A model generated the notes under the pieces. That model was given only the letters and a program-made list of their open reading frames with translations. It was not told where the DNA came from and did not search any database. Below, one piece after another: positions 26,154-35,839 of a stretch of 64,000 bases of DNA (its first letter is position 1; every line of letters starts with the position of its first letter). A program made the position numbers and the translations under genes. The stretch is from an uncultured Prevotella sp. (GTDB lineage Bacteria > Bacteroidota > Bacteroidia > Bacteroidales > Bacteroidaceae): contig CAMUYR010000001.1 of the NCBI GenBank assembly GCA_947164965.1, positions 227,609-291,608 on the forward strand, read 5' to 3'.

Positions 26154-27637
26154 TTGAACACTTTACTAAACTCGTTGACACTGATTCTGACAGGCTCAAC
26201 CATAAACTCTGGACGGTTATAGCATTTCAGACGGAAGGTATTATGTTCAGGATCTTTCTGGGGCAACATAAAAGCCTTTTCAACCTTTCCTTTGTTAAAA
26301 TAAGAAATATAGATACGGCTGAAGTTGCCATCGCCCCGACGACTAGAACACATTATCCAGTGTCCGTTACTCGACCAAGTTGGGTAGCTGTCAGCGAAAC
26401 CTTCACTATTAAAGTTGGTAAGATCAATGCGTGAATGGGCCTCCGTGTCAAGCGGCATGCAAACAATATCACCATCAGCATGCCTAATATGAAAACAACC
26501 ATACTGTCCTTCAGCAAACAGCAGATATCGACCATCTGGACTGATACGTGGCAACGTGACACTCTTATTGGCCGATGCTGCATCATACACCAGTTCTTCT
26601 TCTCCGAAACAATGCGAAGACATATCGAACGAACGACGATACAAGTTGTATTGTACTTTCTGATAATTCAATGTGATATCTTTATCGCGTAACTCTTCAG
26701 GAAGCGGAACTGACTTGCAATAATAGAGGTATTTACCATCTGGCGACCAAGTGGGATAGACTTCCAAAAGTGTGGAGTCATTAGAGACGATACTTACCGA
26801 GTCTGTCGTCACATCGTAAAGAATCAAATCGCTTGCTTCATCGAACACTTCAATTTTATTGGGATGTTGCGTGTGAAATGCCTGTCGCGTCTTGTTGGTC
26901 GAGAAAGCTATGAGTTTTTGGGTTGGGTGCCATGCAGGATAAACACCCGACGAGATGGTATAGTCACGCTTCAGATTCCTTTTTGAAATCTTACCATCGT
27001 TCACGATAACAGTACCTGCATTAGACAGACGCACATGAAAGAGCATGTTGTCGGTTTTGTAGTTCTGATAGCTATGGCAGTTGATGCATTGGCCTTTTGC
27101 TCTGTCGTTACAGGTAATCTCGTTGTTAAATATCTGTGTTTCTTCAAAAGAAGTGATGTTACGCTGGGCTATCTCCATGAAATCCCATCCGGCATACGAT
27201 GGTTCAATGAGGCGATATGACAGATATTCGTCGATGGGCTCTTCAGCGACAAAGATTTCAAACGGTCTGAACGATAACCATTCACCCTTTTTCTGCCCCC
27301 ACACCTCTACTTTCATACTCTTGCCCTTAGATGTTTTGAGCATGTCAAGCCATTCTGTCTCTGGTATCTGCACCATCACACCATTGCCATAGGTTTGCTG
27401 CTCACCATCAGCCATTGTAAATCGAGCTACGCACTCTTCGTATTGATCAGCAGGAAGCATAAAATTGAGTGGTGCAATATTACACGGCACGGTGACATTG
27501 CAATAATCAGGGAAGATGGCTGGCAGGCTTTTGGCTTCTTTGAATGAAGTTGGTACATCAGGGTGATTCACACACGATGACAAGAGCAGTACGACAGCCG
27601 CTAAAAACAGAGATTTGGATAGAGTAGAGCTTTTCAT
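26150..27637 (-). CDS. PD40/TolB-like beta-propeller lipoprotein with CxxCH motif (copy 1)
   Basis: 495 residues from the start at 27637; ATG at 27643, two codons earlier, is also possible. The lipobox is LLLSSCVNH (Cys22). The N-terminal region has FPDYCNVTVPCNIAPLNF, as in copy 2. CINCH lies at residues 184-188. Propeller repeats include YPAWHPTQKLIAFSTNKTRQAF, YPTWSPDGKYLYYCK, LPRISPDGRYLLFA and YPTWSSNGHWIMCSSRRGDGNF, and the tail AFMLPQKDP matches AFMLPQRNP in copy 2. Surface or periplasmic location is inferred from the lipobox. It follows the first DUF6057-like gene by a few bases. Confidence 0.75.
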   Translation of the reverse strand: MKSSTLSKSLFLAAVVLLLSSCVNHPDVPTSFKEAKSLPAIFPDYCNVTVPCNIAPLNFMLPADQYEECVARFTMADGEQQTYGNGVMVQIPETEWLDMLKTSKGKSMKVEVWGQKKGEWLSFRPFEIFVAEEPIDEYLSYRLIEPSYAGWDFMEIAQRNITSFEETQIFNNEITCNDRAKGQCINCHSYQNYKTDNMLFHVRLSNAGTVIVNDGKISKRNLKRDYTISSGVYPAWHPTQKLIAFSTNKTRQAFHTQHPNKIEVFDEASDLILYDVTTDSVSIVSNDSTLLEVYPTWSPDGKYLYYCKSVPLPEELRDKDITLNYQKVQYNLYRRSFDMSSHCFGEEELVYDAASANKSVTLPRISPDGRYLLFAEGQYGCFHIRHADGDIVCMPLDTEAHSRIDLTNFNSEGFADSYPTWSSNGHWIMCSSRRGDGNFSRIYISYFNKGKVEKAFMLPQKDPEHNTFRLKCYNRPEFMVEPVRISVNEFSKVFK

Positions 27638-27644
27638 TATCATC

Positions 27645-29420
27645 TTATGACGCGATTTCGTTATTATTCCGGCTAACGACAGATGTATATTGTCTTCCGA
27701 AGTAGTAGTAATACCAATAAGTGTCCCCCCATTCCCCACGCATTTCTTCAGCAACTGCCCCTATGGTCTTTCCTGGTTTAACCCGATTTTCCAAGGCTCC
27801 TCGGAACTGTTTGTAGCGATTATAAATAGTCTCCTCAATTGGAAGCATCATCCGCTTTTCTTCGGGAGCCTTATCCATAAAAAGAATATAGGCCTCCTGT
27901 GCATGCACCGGAAAATACTCGCCATCGTGCATTTTGAAATATTTGCGTAGCGATAGCCAGAAACGTTGTGAGTTACAACATAGCATAGCATAGAACAATG
28001 CCTGTTCTGATGCTATTTTGCTGTCAGATTCATACCACAGGCTAATACTACTTACAATATAACTGTCGCTATTCTCAGTACCAGTGATTTCGTCGGGGAA
28101 GGAATTTTGCAGTTCCCTAACCTTTTCTGTGGCTGACGCCGGCTGCCAGTTGGCATAAAACGGATGATGATGGAGCAGGGTACCATAGCGCTCAACCAAT
28201 TTATTATCTCCTTTAGCCAAGGCACAGCGGGAAAGTATCTTCAAGTAGAAAGGCGAGAAGCCTGCTGATATGGCGTTTTCATAACTCAGACGGATAGCTT
28301 CATTCATCATGCCGTAGTTATAATAGACCAAGGGCGATACAATATTCAAAAAACTGACATGGAGAGTATCGGGGTTATAGATAGGGAAACTGATGTTTCC
28401 ACTCTTAAACGAACGATTGAGCTGTTCCCCTTCATTCATCATAGCAATATTCTTAAGAAAAACCATCGTTTTGGTTGGCTTTTTGTTACCTTCTGCTAAG
28501 TTCAGGACTCCTTCCCAATTGTCGGAGGAGGCATAGCGCACCATGCGCATCTCGTCGAGGTAGTTATTATCTCGGAACATGAGCGAACTGGTAAAAATGA
28601 TACCTGTGGCAACACATAATACCGGCACAAACAACTTGACCAGATACTTGCTACATAGCGGGATAAGAAGACTGACGATTCCAAGTACCATGAAAGGAAT
28701 GGAGAGATGGTCGTTCTTGCCAAGTGGAGAATCAAAGCGGGGCAGACCCGCCAACACGACATCGTCAAATCTAAGATGCGAATAGAATTGGGTGTGCCAG
28801 ATGCTGGCGGTAAAGAGAAGCAAGGCAACCCCTAGAATCTCACGCCATGTAAGTTTTTCCGAAAGTATCAGACATAGTACAAAAAGCAAAGCAAACCATC
28901 CCAGTACCGGATAAACGCATACGCCCAGCAGATACCAGACAAGATGCCATTTGTGTGGCGTGCAGCGTGCTGCCCATAAAAGTAGCAACATGATGAGGTA
29001 ACCTACCGACTGCGAGAACCAATAGCCTCTAATGGGGAGGATATAAATCCAATAGCCCAGATCAACCATCGATGTGAGTAGACAGGCTACAGGCAAGAGC
29101 ATCAGCGCTGAGGCACTTCCCTGTAACCGGAATGCTTTGGTACCCACACAGAAGATAAGTGTCCAGATGGCCACAAGCACAGCAGAACCTAAGACTGGAT
29201 GATAGAAAAGTTGTGTAAGCCATGCCCCCACATATTGCATCAGGCCAAAGGGTTTTGACAGGAGGGTATGGAAGAAGGGTGCTCCGAAGATGAACTCGGA
29301 ACGGTCGTGTGCCGTATAGAGTACTTCTTGATTGACGTATAATATATATACGACAAATAGGATGAAAGCCAACAGACTTGCATATAGAACGGCAGTGGAA
29401 ACGATACTTCTCTTATTCAT
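27645..29420 (-). CDS. Polytopic membrane protein with helical-repeat C-terminus (DUF6057-like, copy 1)
   Basis: About 591 residues from the ATG at 29420; an ATG 8 codons earlier (29444) would begin inside the hairpin at 29432-29461. About ten hydrophobic segments fill the first 310 residues (VLYASLLAFILFVVYILYV, AVLVAIWTLIFCVG, FMVLGIVSLLIPLC, FVPVLCVATGIIFTSSLM). A soluble helical C-terminal half follows (AIRLSYENAISAGFSPFYLKIL, ALFYAMLCCNSQRFWLSLRKYF). It is related in plan to the 24786 gene but longer. The function is unknown. Its pairing with a propeller lipoprotein, repeated twice, implies that the two proteins work together. Confidence 0.75.
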   Translation of the reverse strand: MNKRSIVSTAVLYASLLAFILFVVYILYVNQEVLYTAHDRSEFIFGAPFFHTLLSKPFGLMQYVGAWLTQLFYHPVLGSAVLVAIWTLIFCVGTKAFRLQGSASALMLLPVACLLTSMVDLGYWIYILPIRGYWFSQSVGYLIMLLLLWAARCTPHKWHLVWYLLGVCVYPVLGWFALLFVLCLILSEKLTWREILGVALLLFTASIWHTQFYSHLRFDDVVLAGLPRFDSPLGKNDHLSIPFMVLGIVSLLIPLCSKYLVKLFVPVLCVATGIIFTSSLMFRDNNYLDEMRMVRYASSDNWEGVLNLAEGNKKPTKTMVFLKNIAMMNEGEQLNRSFKSGNISFPIYNPDTLHVSFLNIVSPLVYYNYGMMNEAIRLSYENAISAGFSPFYLKILSRCALAKGDNKLVERYGTLLHHHPFYANWQPASATEKVRELQNSFPDEITGTENSDSYIVSSISLWYESDSKIASEQALFYAMLCCNSQRFWLSLRKYFKMHDGEYFPVHAQEAYILFMDKAPEEKRMMLPIEETIYNRYKQFRGALENRVKPGKTIGAVAEEMRGEWGDTYWYYYYFGRQYTSVVSRNNNEIAS

Positions 29421-29431
29421 TTTTGTGATAA

Positions 29432-29461
29432 AGGGCTGACCCATTTGATTGAGTCAGCCCT
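29432..29461 (-). terminator. Intra-operon hairpin after the third lipoprotein gene
   Basis: AGGGCTGAC (29432-29440) pairs perfectly with GTCAGCCCT (29453-29461). On the minus strand the T-run is poor (TTTATC). It may be a leaky terminator or an mRNA-stabilising structure that lowers expression of the membrane-protein genes relative to susCD. Confidence 0.6.
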
Positions 29462-29486
29462 AAATATTTACACCTATAAGGAATGA

Positions 29487-30260
29487 TTAATACTCATAGT
29501 AACAAGCCTTAATCTTAACTCTGCCTCGTGTCATCAGGAGGTCAAGGTCACGACCTTCACCACCATCATTTGAAGAAGCACATTCCTTAGCCATCTGTTC
29601 AGTGATGTCAATTTCCCAATAAGGTTTGGTGGGAACAGCATCCTCATAATATACGGTACTCCACCAGCCATTCATCACGCGGCAAGTCAAACCTATATCA
29701 GTAGTGCCTTCGCCACCCCAAATAAATGGACCCTCTTCAGTATCTGTGACCTCAAAGACGAGGGTCTTTTTACCAAAATAGGTATCGCCATCCAGATAGG
29801 GGAAATATTTACCCTCATTGTCACTGAAACGACCAGCTCCTGCGTCATTAGACTCCAGCCAGAATTCCGGCTGAGCTACAGGATCCTCACCATAGAAGTA
29901 TTTTTTCTTGATGGGGTCTGTCTCTACCTGACACGTAATAGGGTACTCAGCTATCACTTCAGTACCATCGGCGCAAAGACCTGTAAGGGTAATGATGTAG
30001 TCACCTACACGCATCTTCTTTTTAGCATAGTTGCCGACCAGATCTTTACCAGCAATCGTCCACTTTGCATTTACAGGAGCAGAAGTAGAGCAGGTAACAA
30101 CATTACCATTCTGGCCCTGACCATCCTTGTCAACAGTAACTGTAGACATAGCCTTTAGCTCATCAGCTGTAATGTGCCCGCCATTGCTGATATCCTCATG
30201 AGTAGGATTGCAAGCTACAATAGCACATACTGTGGCAAAAAACAAAAATATCTTTTTCAT
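29487..30260 (-). CDS. SusCD-associated small lipoprotein
   Basis: 257 residues, lipobox CAIVACNPT. A short bacterial Ig- or PKD-like segment (VTCSTSAPVNAKWTIAGKD, MRVGDYIITLTGLCADG) lies at about 35-105. A beta-rich domain with conserved aromatics follows (FIWGGEGTTDIGLTCRVMNGWWSTVYY). It lies 20 bp after susD, the position of a surface ligand-binding protein (SusE/SGBP-like). I cannot name the family. Since no glycoside hydrolase is in this operon, the ligand need not be a glycan. Confidence 0.75.
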   Translation of the reverse strand: MKKIFLFFATVCAIVACNPTHEDISNGGHITADELKAMSTVTVDKDGQGQNGNVVTCSTSAPVNAKWTIAGKDLVGNYAKKKMRVGDYIITLTGLCADGTEVIAEYPITCQVETDPIKKKYFYGEDPVAQPEFWLESNDAGAGRFSDNEGKYFPYLDGDTYFGKKTLVFEVTDTEEGPFIWGGEGTTDIGLTCRVMNGWWSTVYYEDAVPTKPYWEIDITEQMAKECASSNDGGEGRDLDLLMTRGRVKIKACYYEY

Positions 30261-30280
30261 ATTAAAATCTAAATTTTTGA

Positions 30281-32188
30281 TTAATTATAGAGATCGACAT
30301 ACTGTGTCTCTGGGTTAGCAGCGTCCCAACCTGGGTTCTGCTTAAGTTTACCATTCATAAGATTAATCTGGTTCTGAGGCTTAGCCAAGAAACCATTAGT
30401 ATCAGCATAACGCTTTTTCCAAGAACACGTCATGTGCTTCATAGTAACCAAATCTGAAGTGTTTCCCTTCACAACGACCTTCTTGCCTGCCTGTGCCTCA
30501 AGAGCCTGAGCAGCATAGCAAGACTCACCGGCATCCTTACCTGACCAACGACGCATGTCATTGAAACGGATACCCTCAAATGCGAACTCCCAACGACGCT
30601 CGTCCTGAACGGCCTTCAAAGAGTAAGGAGTCTGCTTAACACCTGCACGAGCCTGAACCTGGTTCATGTAAGAAGCATCACCAGTGAGCTCAGTCAACAT
30701 CAGAAGAACGTCAGCATAACGCATCAGGTAGAAGTCCTCGAAGTGCTCACCCTGCATGGGGTTGTCAAGAGTGCCCTTGAAATCAGGATTAACAGCATGC
30801 CACCAAGGTGTATCACCTGTCAGTGCATCAAGAGTTACACCGTTCCACTTCTTTACACCATAGCCAGACTCCTCACAGTCATCCTTTACAAAAGTGTACG
30901 ATGTAAGTTCGTTCCTACAGTCAATCAAAGAACCAAGCTTACGGATGTCACCCTTTTCAGGATCAATAGTAGAAGTCTTCTCGGCTTCTGTCCAGTCATC
31001 CCAGATATTGCATGAAGGAGAACCCTGACCCCATCCCTGAGTGAATGGATAGGTGTAATCACGGTTACCATTGTTACCGTTTACGCGAAGAGCCCACCAG
31101 CAAGAAAGATAGTTACAATACATACGTGCAGTAGAATATGTACCACCATTAGCAACATCGCCACCAATACCCCAACGAGAAGCATTCATGAACTGGATCT
31201 GGAAGAGTTCCTCGTCGTTACCGTTACCCATACCAGGCTGGTCGAAGCAGTTCTCACGCTTCATGTCAGCGATGAATGCATAAGCATGCTTTTCACCATC
31301 TTGTGCCTCATCCCAAAGCAGAGAGTTAGAGTACTGCCAGAGTGAACGATAGTCTTCAAGAAGCTTGTATGCACCAGAAGCAACAATGTCCTTAAGGCCG
31401 TTAACCACCTCAGCCTGAGAAAGAGAACCTCCGGGGCAACCCTCTTGCTCGATAAGATCAATAGCAGGAGCAGAACCAGAAGCCAACTCGCCAACCTTCT
31501 TGTAGAAGCCGGCCCAGAACATATATGCACGAGCGATAAATGCCTCAGCAACATATTTGTTAGCGTGACCCGAGTTCTTCGCTGTGCTCATGAGGGTCTT
31601 AGCAGATACCAAGTCAGAGAGAATCTGAGGATAGATTGCCGTTTCAGCATCAGCCTCTTCCTTCATCTCCTCAGTAATGGTGGTAGAAGTAATCAGGGGA
31701 ACATCGCCAAACAACTGTGTGAGCCAAAGCGTGTAGAGAGCACGCATGAAGTAACCTTCGCCAAGAAGCTGGTTACGCTTAGCCTCATTTCCTGTCCAGG
31801 AAACGTTATCGATGGTCTCAATCTGGTTGTTAGCACGGTTAATACCGCCATAGAGAAGGATAAATGCCTGTTGGTATTGGTCAGAGCTCATCTCAACGAG
31901 ATGATGCATAGCCTTAACCTTGTTGTCCTGCAAACCACCTGAGCCATAGCAGTTGTCCGACATGACTTCCCACCAGTAGAAAGGATTCTGTGTGTCGGCA
32001 TCACCACCACCCATTGTATTCATGATACTGTAGGTTGCAGTATTCAATGCCTCTACATCTCCTATCTTACCTGGGAAAGTAGCTTGTGTAGCATCGGTAA
32101 CACGTGGATCGGTGTCCAACATGTCATCGCAGGATGTAAATATAGTTGCAGCAGATAAAACAGCTAACGATAATATATATTTTTTCAT
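30281..32188 (-). CDS. SusD/RagB-like ligand-binding lipoprotein
   Basis: 635 residues, lipobox IFTSCDDML. SusD motifs are GGINRANNQIETID, LLGEGYFMRALYTLWLTQLFGDVPLIT, YVAEAFIARAYMFWAGFY and the C-terminal MRYADVLLMLTEL and DERRWEFAFEGIRFNDMRRW. It is longer than the usual 500-570 residues and rich in Trp and Tyr. It lies 15 bp downstream of susC on the same strand. Confidence 0.93.
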   Translation of the reverse strand: MKKYILSLAVLSAATIFTSCDDMLDTDPRVTDATQATFPGKIGDVEALNTATYSIMNTMGGGDADTQNPFYWWEVMSDNCYGSGGLQDNKVKAMHHLVEMSSDQYQQAFILLYGGINRANNQIETIDNVSWTGNEAKRNQLLGEGYFMRALYTLWLTQLFGDVPLITSTTITEEMKEEADAETAIYPQILSDLVSAKTLMSTAKNSGHANKYVAEAFIARAYMFWAGFYKKVGELASGSAPAIDLIEQEGCPGGSLSQAEVVNGLKDIVASGAYKLLEDYRSLWQYSNSLLWDEAQDGEKHAYAFIADMKRENCFDQPGMGNGNDEELFQIQFMNASRWGIGGDVANGGTYSTARMYCNYLSCWWALRVNGNNGNRDYTYPFTQGWGQGSPSCNIWDDWTEAEKTSTIDPEKGDIRKLGSLIDCRNELTSYTFVKDDCEESGYGVKKWNGVTLDALTGDTPWWHAVNPDFKGTLDNPMQGEHFEDFYLMRYADVLLMLTELTGDASYMNQVQARAGVKQTPYSLKAVQDERRWEFAFEGIRFNDMRRWSGKDAGESCYAAQALEAQAGKKVVVKGNTSDLVTMKHMTCSWKKRYADTNGFLAKPQNQINLMNGKLKQNPGWDAANPETQYVDLYN

Positions 32189-32203
32189 AATGAATTTGTC
32201 GAA

Positions 32204-35200
32204 TTAGAATTTAATACTTGCACCAACCAAGAAAGTACGAGATGGTGGGTAGAGACCCAGGTCAATACCAGAAGCCCAGCTGTCACCACCAGCTGCATTA
32301 CCTACCTCAGGATCGAGACCGGTGTACTTGGTGAATGTGTGAAGGTTCTGAGCCTGAACATAGAGACGGAGCTGCTGGAATGGGCAACCCTTCCAGAGAT
32401 GCTTGAAGTCGTAACCGAGGGTTACGGTCTTGATCTTAAAGTAGTCAGCATCCTCCATGTAACGAGTAGATACATAGTTTGTATTAGCGTGACCGGTACC
32501 AGAGATACGTGGCACGTCGTTTGAGGTACCCTCACCATGCCAACGATTCAGGATAGTGGTGTCGTAGTTATGCCACCAAGAATCACTGAATGAACGGTAA
32601 GAACGCATAATCTGCTGACCAAATGCACCTGCACCGTTTACAGAGAAGTCAAGGCCCTTCCATGTCAGACCGAGGTTGATACCAAGGGTGACATCGGGGT
32701 TAGGATTACCAATCTCATGACGGTCGCAAATATCATTGCCGTCTGCGTCTTTAGCTTCTGCATAAGTAATCTTACCATCACCATTCCAGTCGTCCCAGAT
32801 GCAGTCACCAGGCTGTGCACCATCAAGAACGGCCTTGCCAGCTGCGCGTGCAGCGTCGATCTCTTCCTGATTCTGCCAGATGCCGCTGTATGACATACCG
32901 TAGAAGTAACCAATAGGCTTGCCTACCTGAGCACGATAGATGTACTCTGTACCCTGTGAGAGAACGCTGCTACCACCATTAATATAACCGGTCTCGTTAG
33001 CAATACGAGTTACCTCGTTCTTGTTAGTAGCGAAGTTCACACCTACGTTGTAGCTGAAGTCCTTACCAATTCTGTCGTTCCAAGTGAGAGCAATCTCAAC
33101 ACCTTTATTCTCTACGTCACCACCATTGATGTAAGCAGGGTTAGTACCCTCGATGGCAATACGTGGAGCTACGATGAGCCAATCCTTAGTGGTCTTCTTA
33201 TACCAGTCAAAGTTTACACCCAAACGGTTGTTGAGGAAACGGGCGTCGAAACCGAAGTCCAACTGCTCAGAAGTCTCCCATGTAACATCTGGGTTGGGTA
33301 CGATATTAGCATAAGCACCTACATTGGGCTTACCATTCAAAGTGAAATCCATGCTGTCGCTGAACTTATAACCGCTATCACCATTAGAACCAGACTGAGC
33401 GATTGTTGCCATATACTGGTACTTAGCAATTCTGTTGTTACCATTCTGACCCCAAGATGCACGGATCTTCAAGAAGTCCAGCCAGCTGCTTGTCTTCTCC
33501 ATGAAAGGCTCATTGCTGATGACCCAACCTGCAGAGAATGATGGGAATGTACCCCAACGTTGACCCTTATTGAAGATACTTGAACCGTCACGACGTACGG
33601 TAACGGTAGCCATATACCTCTCATTCCAGTCCCAAGTCAAACGACCGAACCATGAAGCGAGATACTCTTCATCGTTAGGACTACCACTGAGAGTAGCATT
33701 GGCAAGGTCAGTGCTGAAGTTTGCTAACCATGCAGAATTCCAATCCTTGAGCGTAGCATACTGCGAACCTTCGTTAACAGAGTTAGAACCATTGAGGTTG
33801 GCACTCCAGGCTGAGCTCTGGAAGCTCTGACCAATCATGGCGCTGATCTTATGACCAGCAATAATAGGAAGATCGTAAGTCAGGGTGTTTTCAACAGACC
33901 AGTTTGTGCTCAAAGAAGCACTCTGGCTTACACTATATGATTCCACAGTACCTGAACCTGCAGAAGGAGAACGTGGCAGACCAAGGTTGCGGTATGCACC
34001 TGAATTCCAGTTGTAGTTGAACTGAGAGCGGAATCTCAGACCCTTGATGGGCTGGATAGTGATAAAAGCAGTAGCGCTGGTGTTGATGTTGCGGCTCTCT
34101 GCTAAAGAGTTCCAGCCACCCTTCGAGAGACCTTCGTATGGGTTGTTGAACCAATAGTCGTTCCATCTGGCACCGGGAATAGGATTACCGGCTTCATCAA
34201 CTGGGTTTCCATATTTACTGTAAGTATAAAGCTCGCCATTATCAGCATACATAGGTACGAGCGGGTTAGTCTGGAGCAAACCATGGATATAGCTCCAGTA
34301 CATACCATCCTCAGCCAGGTCGTGGCTCTTGCTGTAGCCGATAGAGATGTTCTCACCGATGGTGATGACATCAAAGTCCTTAGCCTTCAGGAGCACATGA
34401 TCGCTATTCATGCGGATGGTGTGGCGCTTGTAGTAAGAAGCCTGGTCAGCACCCATGATACCTTCGTTACCAGTATAAGTGTAAGACATGGCGAACTTGG
34501 AAAGATCAGAACCGCCAGTCAGGGTTACAGAATGATTCTGCTGGATGGCATTCTTGTTTTCGAATTCACCCCACCAGTCAGTACCTTCCCAACCGTTGGC
34601 AACTTTGTCGATAATGTTCTGTGGGATAAAATCGTTGAAATTAACTTTCTGGCCTGAAGTATTGAAACTATACTCATCCATGATTGTCATGAACTGCTTA
34701 GCGTTGAGCAACTGAGGACGCTTGTAGACGTTAGACCAACCAATAGCGCCATTGTAGGTAATCTCAACCTTACCAGCCTTACCCTGCTTGGTTGTAACCA
34801 AGATAACGCCGTTAGCAGCACGTGAACCATAGATAGCTGCCGATGCAGCATCCTTCAGCACGTCAATGCTCTCAATGTCGTTAGGGTTAATACCGTCGAG
34901 GCTACCACCAGCTACACCATCAATCACATAAAGAGGTTGAGAATCGCCGATAGTACCAATACCACGGATGTAAACCTTGTAGCCCTTACCTGGCTGCGTC
35001 GATGAACTGGTAATCTGTACACCAGGCGTGCTTGACTGCATAGCCTCGAGAGCGTTGGTGGTGTTCAGCTTGGCGATGTCTTCACCCTTTACCTGAACAG
35101 TAGCACCTGTCACCAGTTTCTTCTTCATCGTACCATAACCGATAACAACCACGTCATTCAGTGTGGTGTTGTCTTCCTGCAGTACTACACTAATGTTGCT

Positions 35201-35470
35201 CTTGCCAGCAACTTTAATGCTTTGGGAAACATAACCCACATAAGAGATGTTTAGAGTTGCATCAGAAGCTGCCTGAATGACAAACTCACCATTGAAGTCG
35301 GTAATAGTACCAGCATTAGTCCCCTGTACTTTAACAGTGGCACCAATAACCGGTTCACCGGCCTCATCACTTACTGTTCCTCGAACTGTCTGAGCACTCA
35401 TCCCCAGAGGAATCATGCAAAGCAGGAACAGCACTACCAATGATTTTTGTAGTTTTTTAAAATTCCACAT
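32204..35470 (-). CDS. SusC-like TonB-dependent outer membrane transporter
   Basis: 1088 residues: signal peptide (LFLLCMIPLGMSAQ), carboxypeptidase-regulatory-like domain (about 28-105), TonB-box-like DVVVIGYG (about residues 110-117), plug (VYIRGIGTIG, LYVIDGVAGG, SAAIYGSRAANGVILV) and a barrel ending in FLVGASIKF. It is first in the second SusCD operon, read leftwards, and should import the unknown ligand of this system. The leader from the predicted start is about 70 bases. No regulator gene adjoins it directly. Confidence 0.95.
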   Translation of the reverse strand: MWNFKKLQKSLVVLFLLCMIPLGMSAQTVRGTVSDEAGEPVIGATVKVQGTNAGTITDFNGEFVIQAASDATLNISYVGYVSQSIKVAGKSNISVVLQEDNTTLNDVVVIGYGTMKKKLVTGATVQVKGEDIAKLNTTNALEAMQSSTPGVQITSSSTQPGKGYKVYIRGIGTIGDSQPLYVIDGVAGGSLDGINPNDIESIDVLKDAASAAIYGSRAANGVILVTTKQGKAGKVEITYNGAIGWSNVYKRPQLLNAKQFMTIMDEYSFNTSGQKVNFNDFIPQNIIDKVANGWEGTDWWGEFENKNAIQQNHSVTLTGGSDLSKFAMSYTYTGNEGIMGADQASYYKRHTIRMNSDHVLLKAKDFDVITIGENISIGYSKSHDLAEDGMYWSYIHGLLQTNPLVPMYADNGELYTYSKYGNPVDEAGNPIPGARWNDYWFNNPYEGLSKGGWNSLAESRNINTSATAFITIQPIKGLRFRSQFNYNWNSGAYRNLGLPRSPSAGSGTVESYSVSQSASLSTNWSVENTLTYDLPIIAGHKISAMIGQSFQSSAWSANLNGSNSVNEGSQYATLKDWNSAWLANFSTDLANATLSGSPNDEEYLASWFGRLTWDWNERYMATVTVRRDGSSIFNKGQRWGTFPSFSAGWVISNEPFMEKTSSWLDFLKIRASWGQNGNNRIAKYQYMATIAQSGSNGDSGYKFSDSMDFTLNGKPNVGAYANIVPNPDVTWETSEQLDFGFDARFLNNRLGVNFDWYKKTTKDWLIVAPRIAIEGTNPAYINGGDVENKGVEIALTWNDRIGKDFSYNVGVNFATNKNEVTRIANETGYINGGSSVLSQGTEYIYRAQVGKPIGYFYGMSYSGIWQNQEEIDAARAAGKAVLDGAQPGDCIWDDWNGDGKITYAEAKDADGNDICDRHEIGNPNPDVTLGINLGLTWKGLDFSVNGAGAFGQQIMRSYRSFSDSWWHNYDTTILNRWHGEGTSNDVPRISGTGHANTNYVSTRYMEDADYFKIKTVTLGYDFKHLWKGCPFQQLRLYVQAQNLHTFTKYTGLDPEVGNAAGGDSWASGIDLGLYPPSRTFLVGASIKF

Positions 35471-35544
35471 ACATTTAGCTTTAGTTAGTTAATATATTAA
35501 ATATGATTGAATAAATTTATTCCAGGAAAACGCTAAAATCCGCT

Positions 35545-35553
35545 GCAAAATTA
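35545..35553 (-). promoter_or_regulatory. -7 box of the second susC operon
   Basis: TAATTTTGC on the minus strand. No TTTG lies at the usual -33 distance, which fits an activator-dependent promoter. The 35471-35839 gap holds only this, the AT-rich divergent region and the ABC-gene promoter. Confidence 0.65.
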
Positions 35554-35803
35554 GGTCTTTTTAAGAAAAGTATATTTATTTTATGTAACAAAAACTTTGT
35601 TTTTTGAGCGGCCTGCTTATTTATTGGTGTTTTCTGTATCAAATCATTACTATTAAGCCTATCAAAAGAACACCGATAACACTTTTTAAGACATTGTTTT
35701 GGTAAGTTTTAATCATCTTGTCATTATTTATGATTTCTTTATTATTATAATATTAAGGTACGCACGCGAGAAATACAATAATAGATTAAAAGATTGCGAA
35801 ATA

Positions 35804-35836
35804 TTTGCTTCATACTTATTTTTTTACTATTTTTGC
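35804..35836 (+). promoter_or_regulatory. Promoter of the ABC ATPase-dprA operon
   Basis: TTTG at 35804-35807 and TATTTTTGC at 35828-35836, 24 bases apart. The ATG at 35840 is 3 bases after the box, implying a leaderless transcript. Confidence 0.8.
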
Positions 35837-35839
35837 AGC

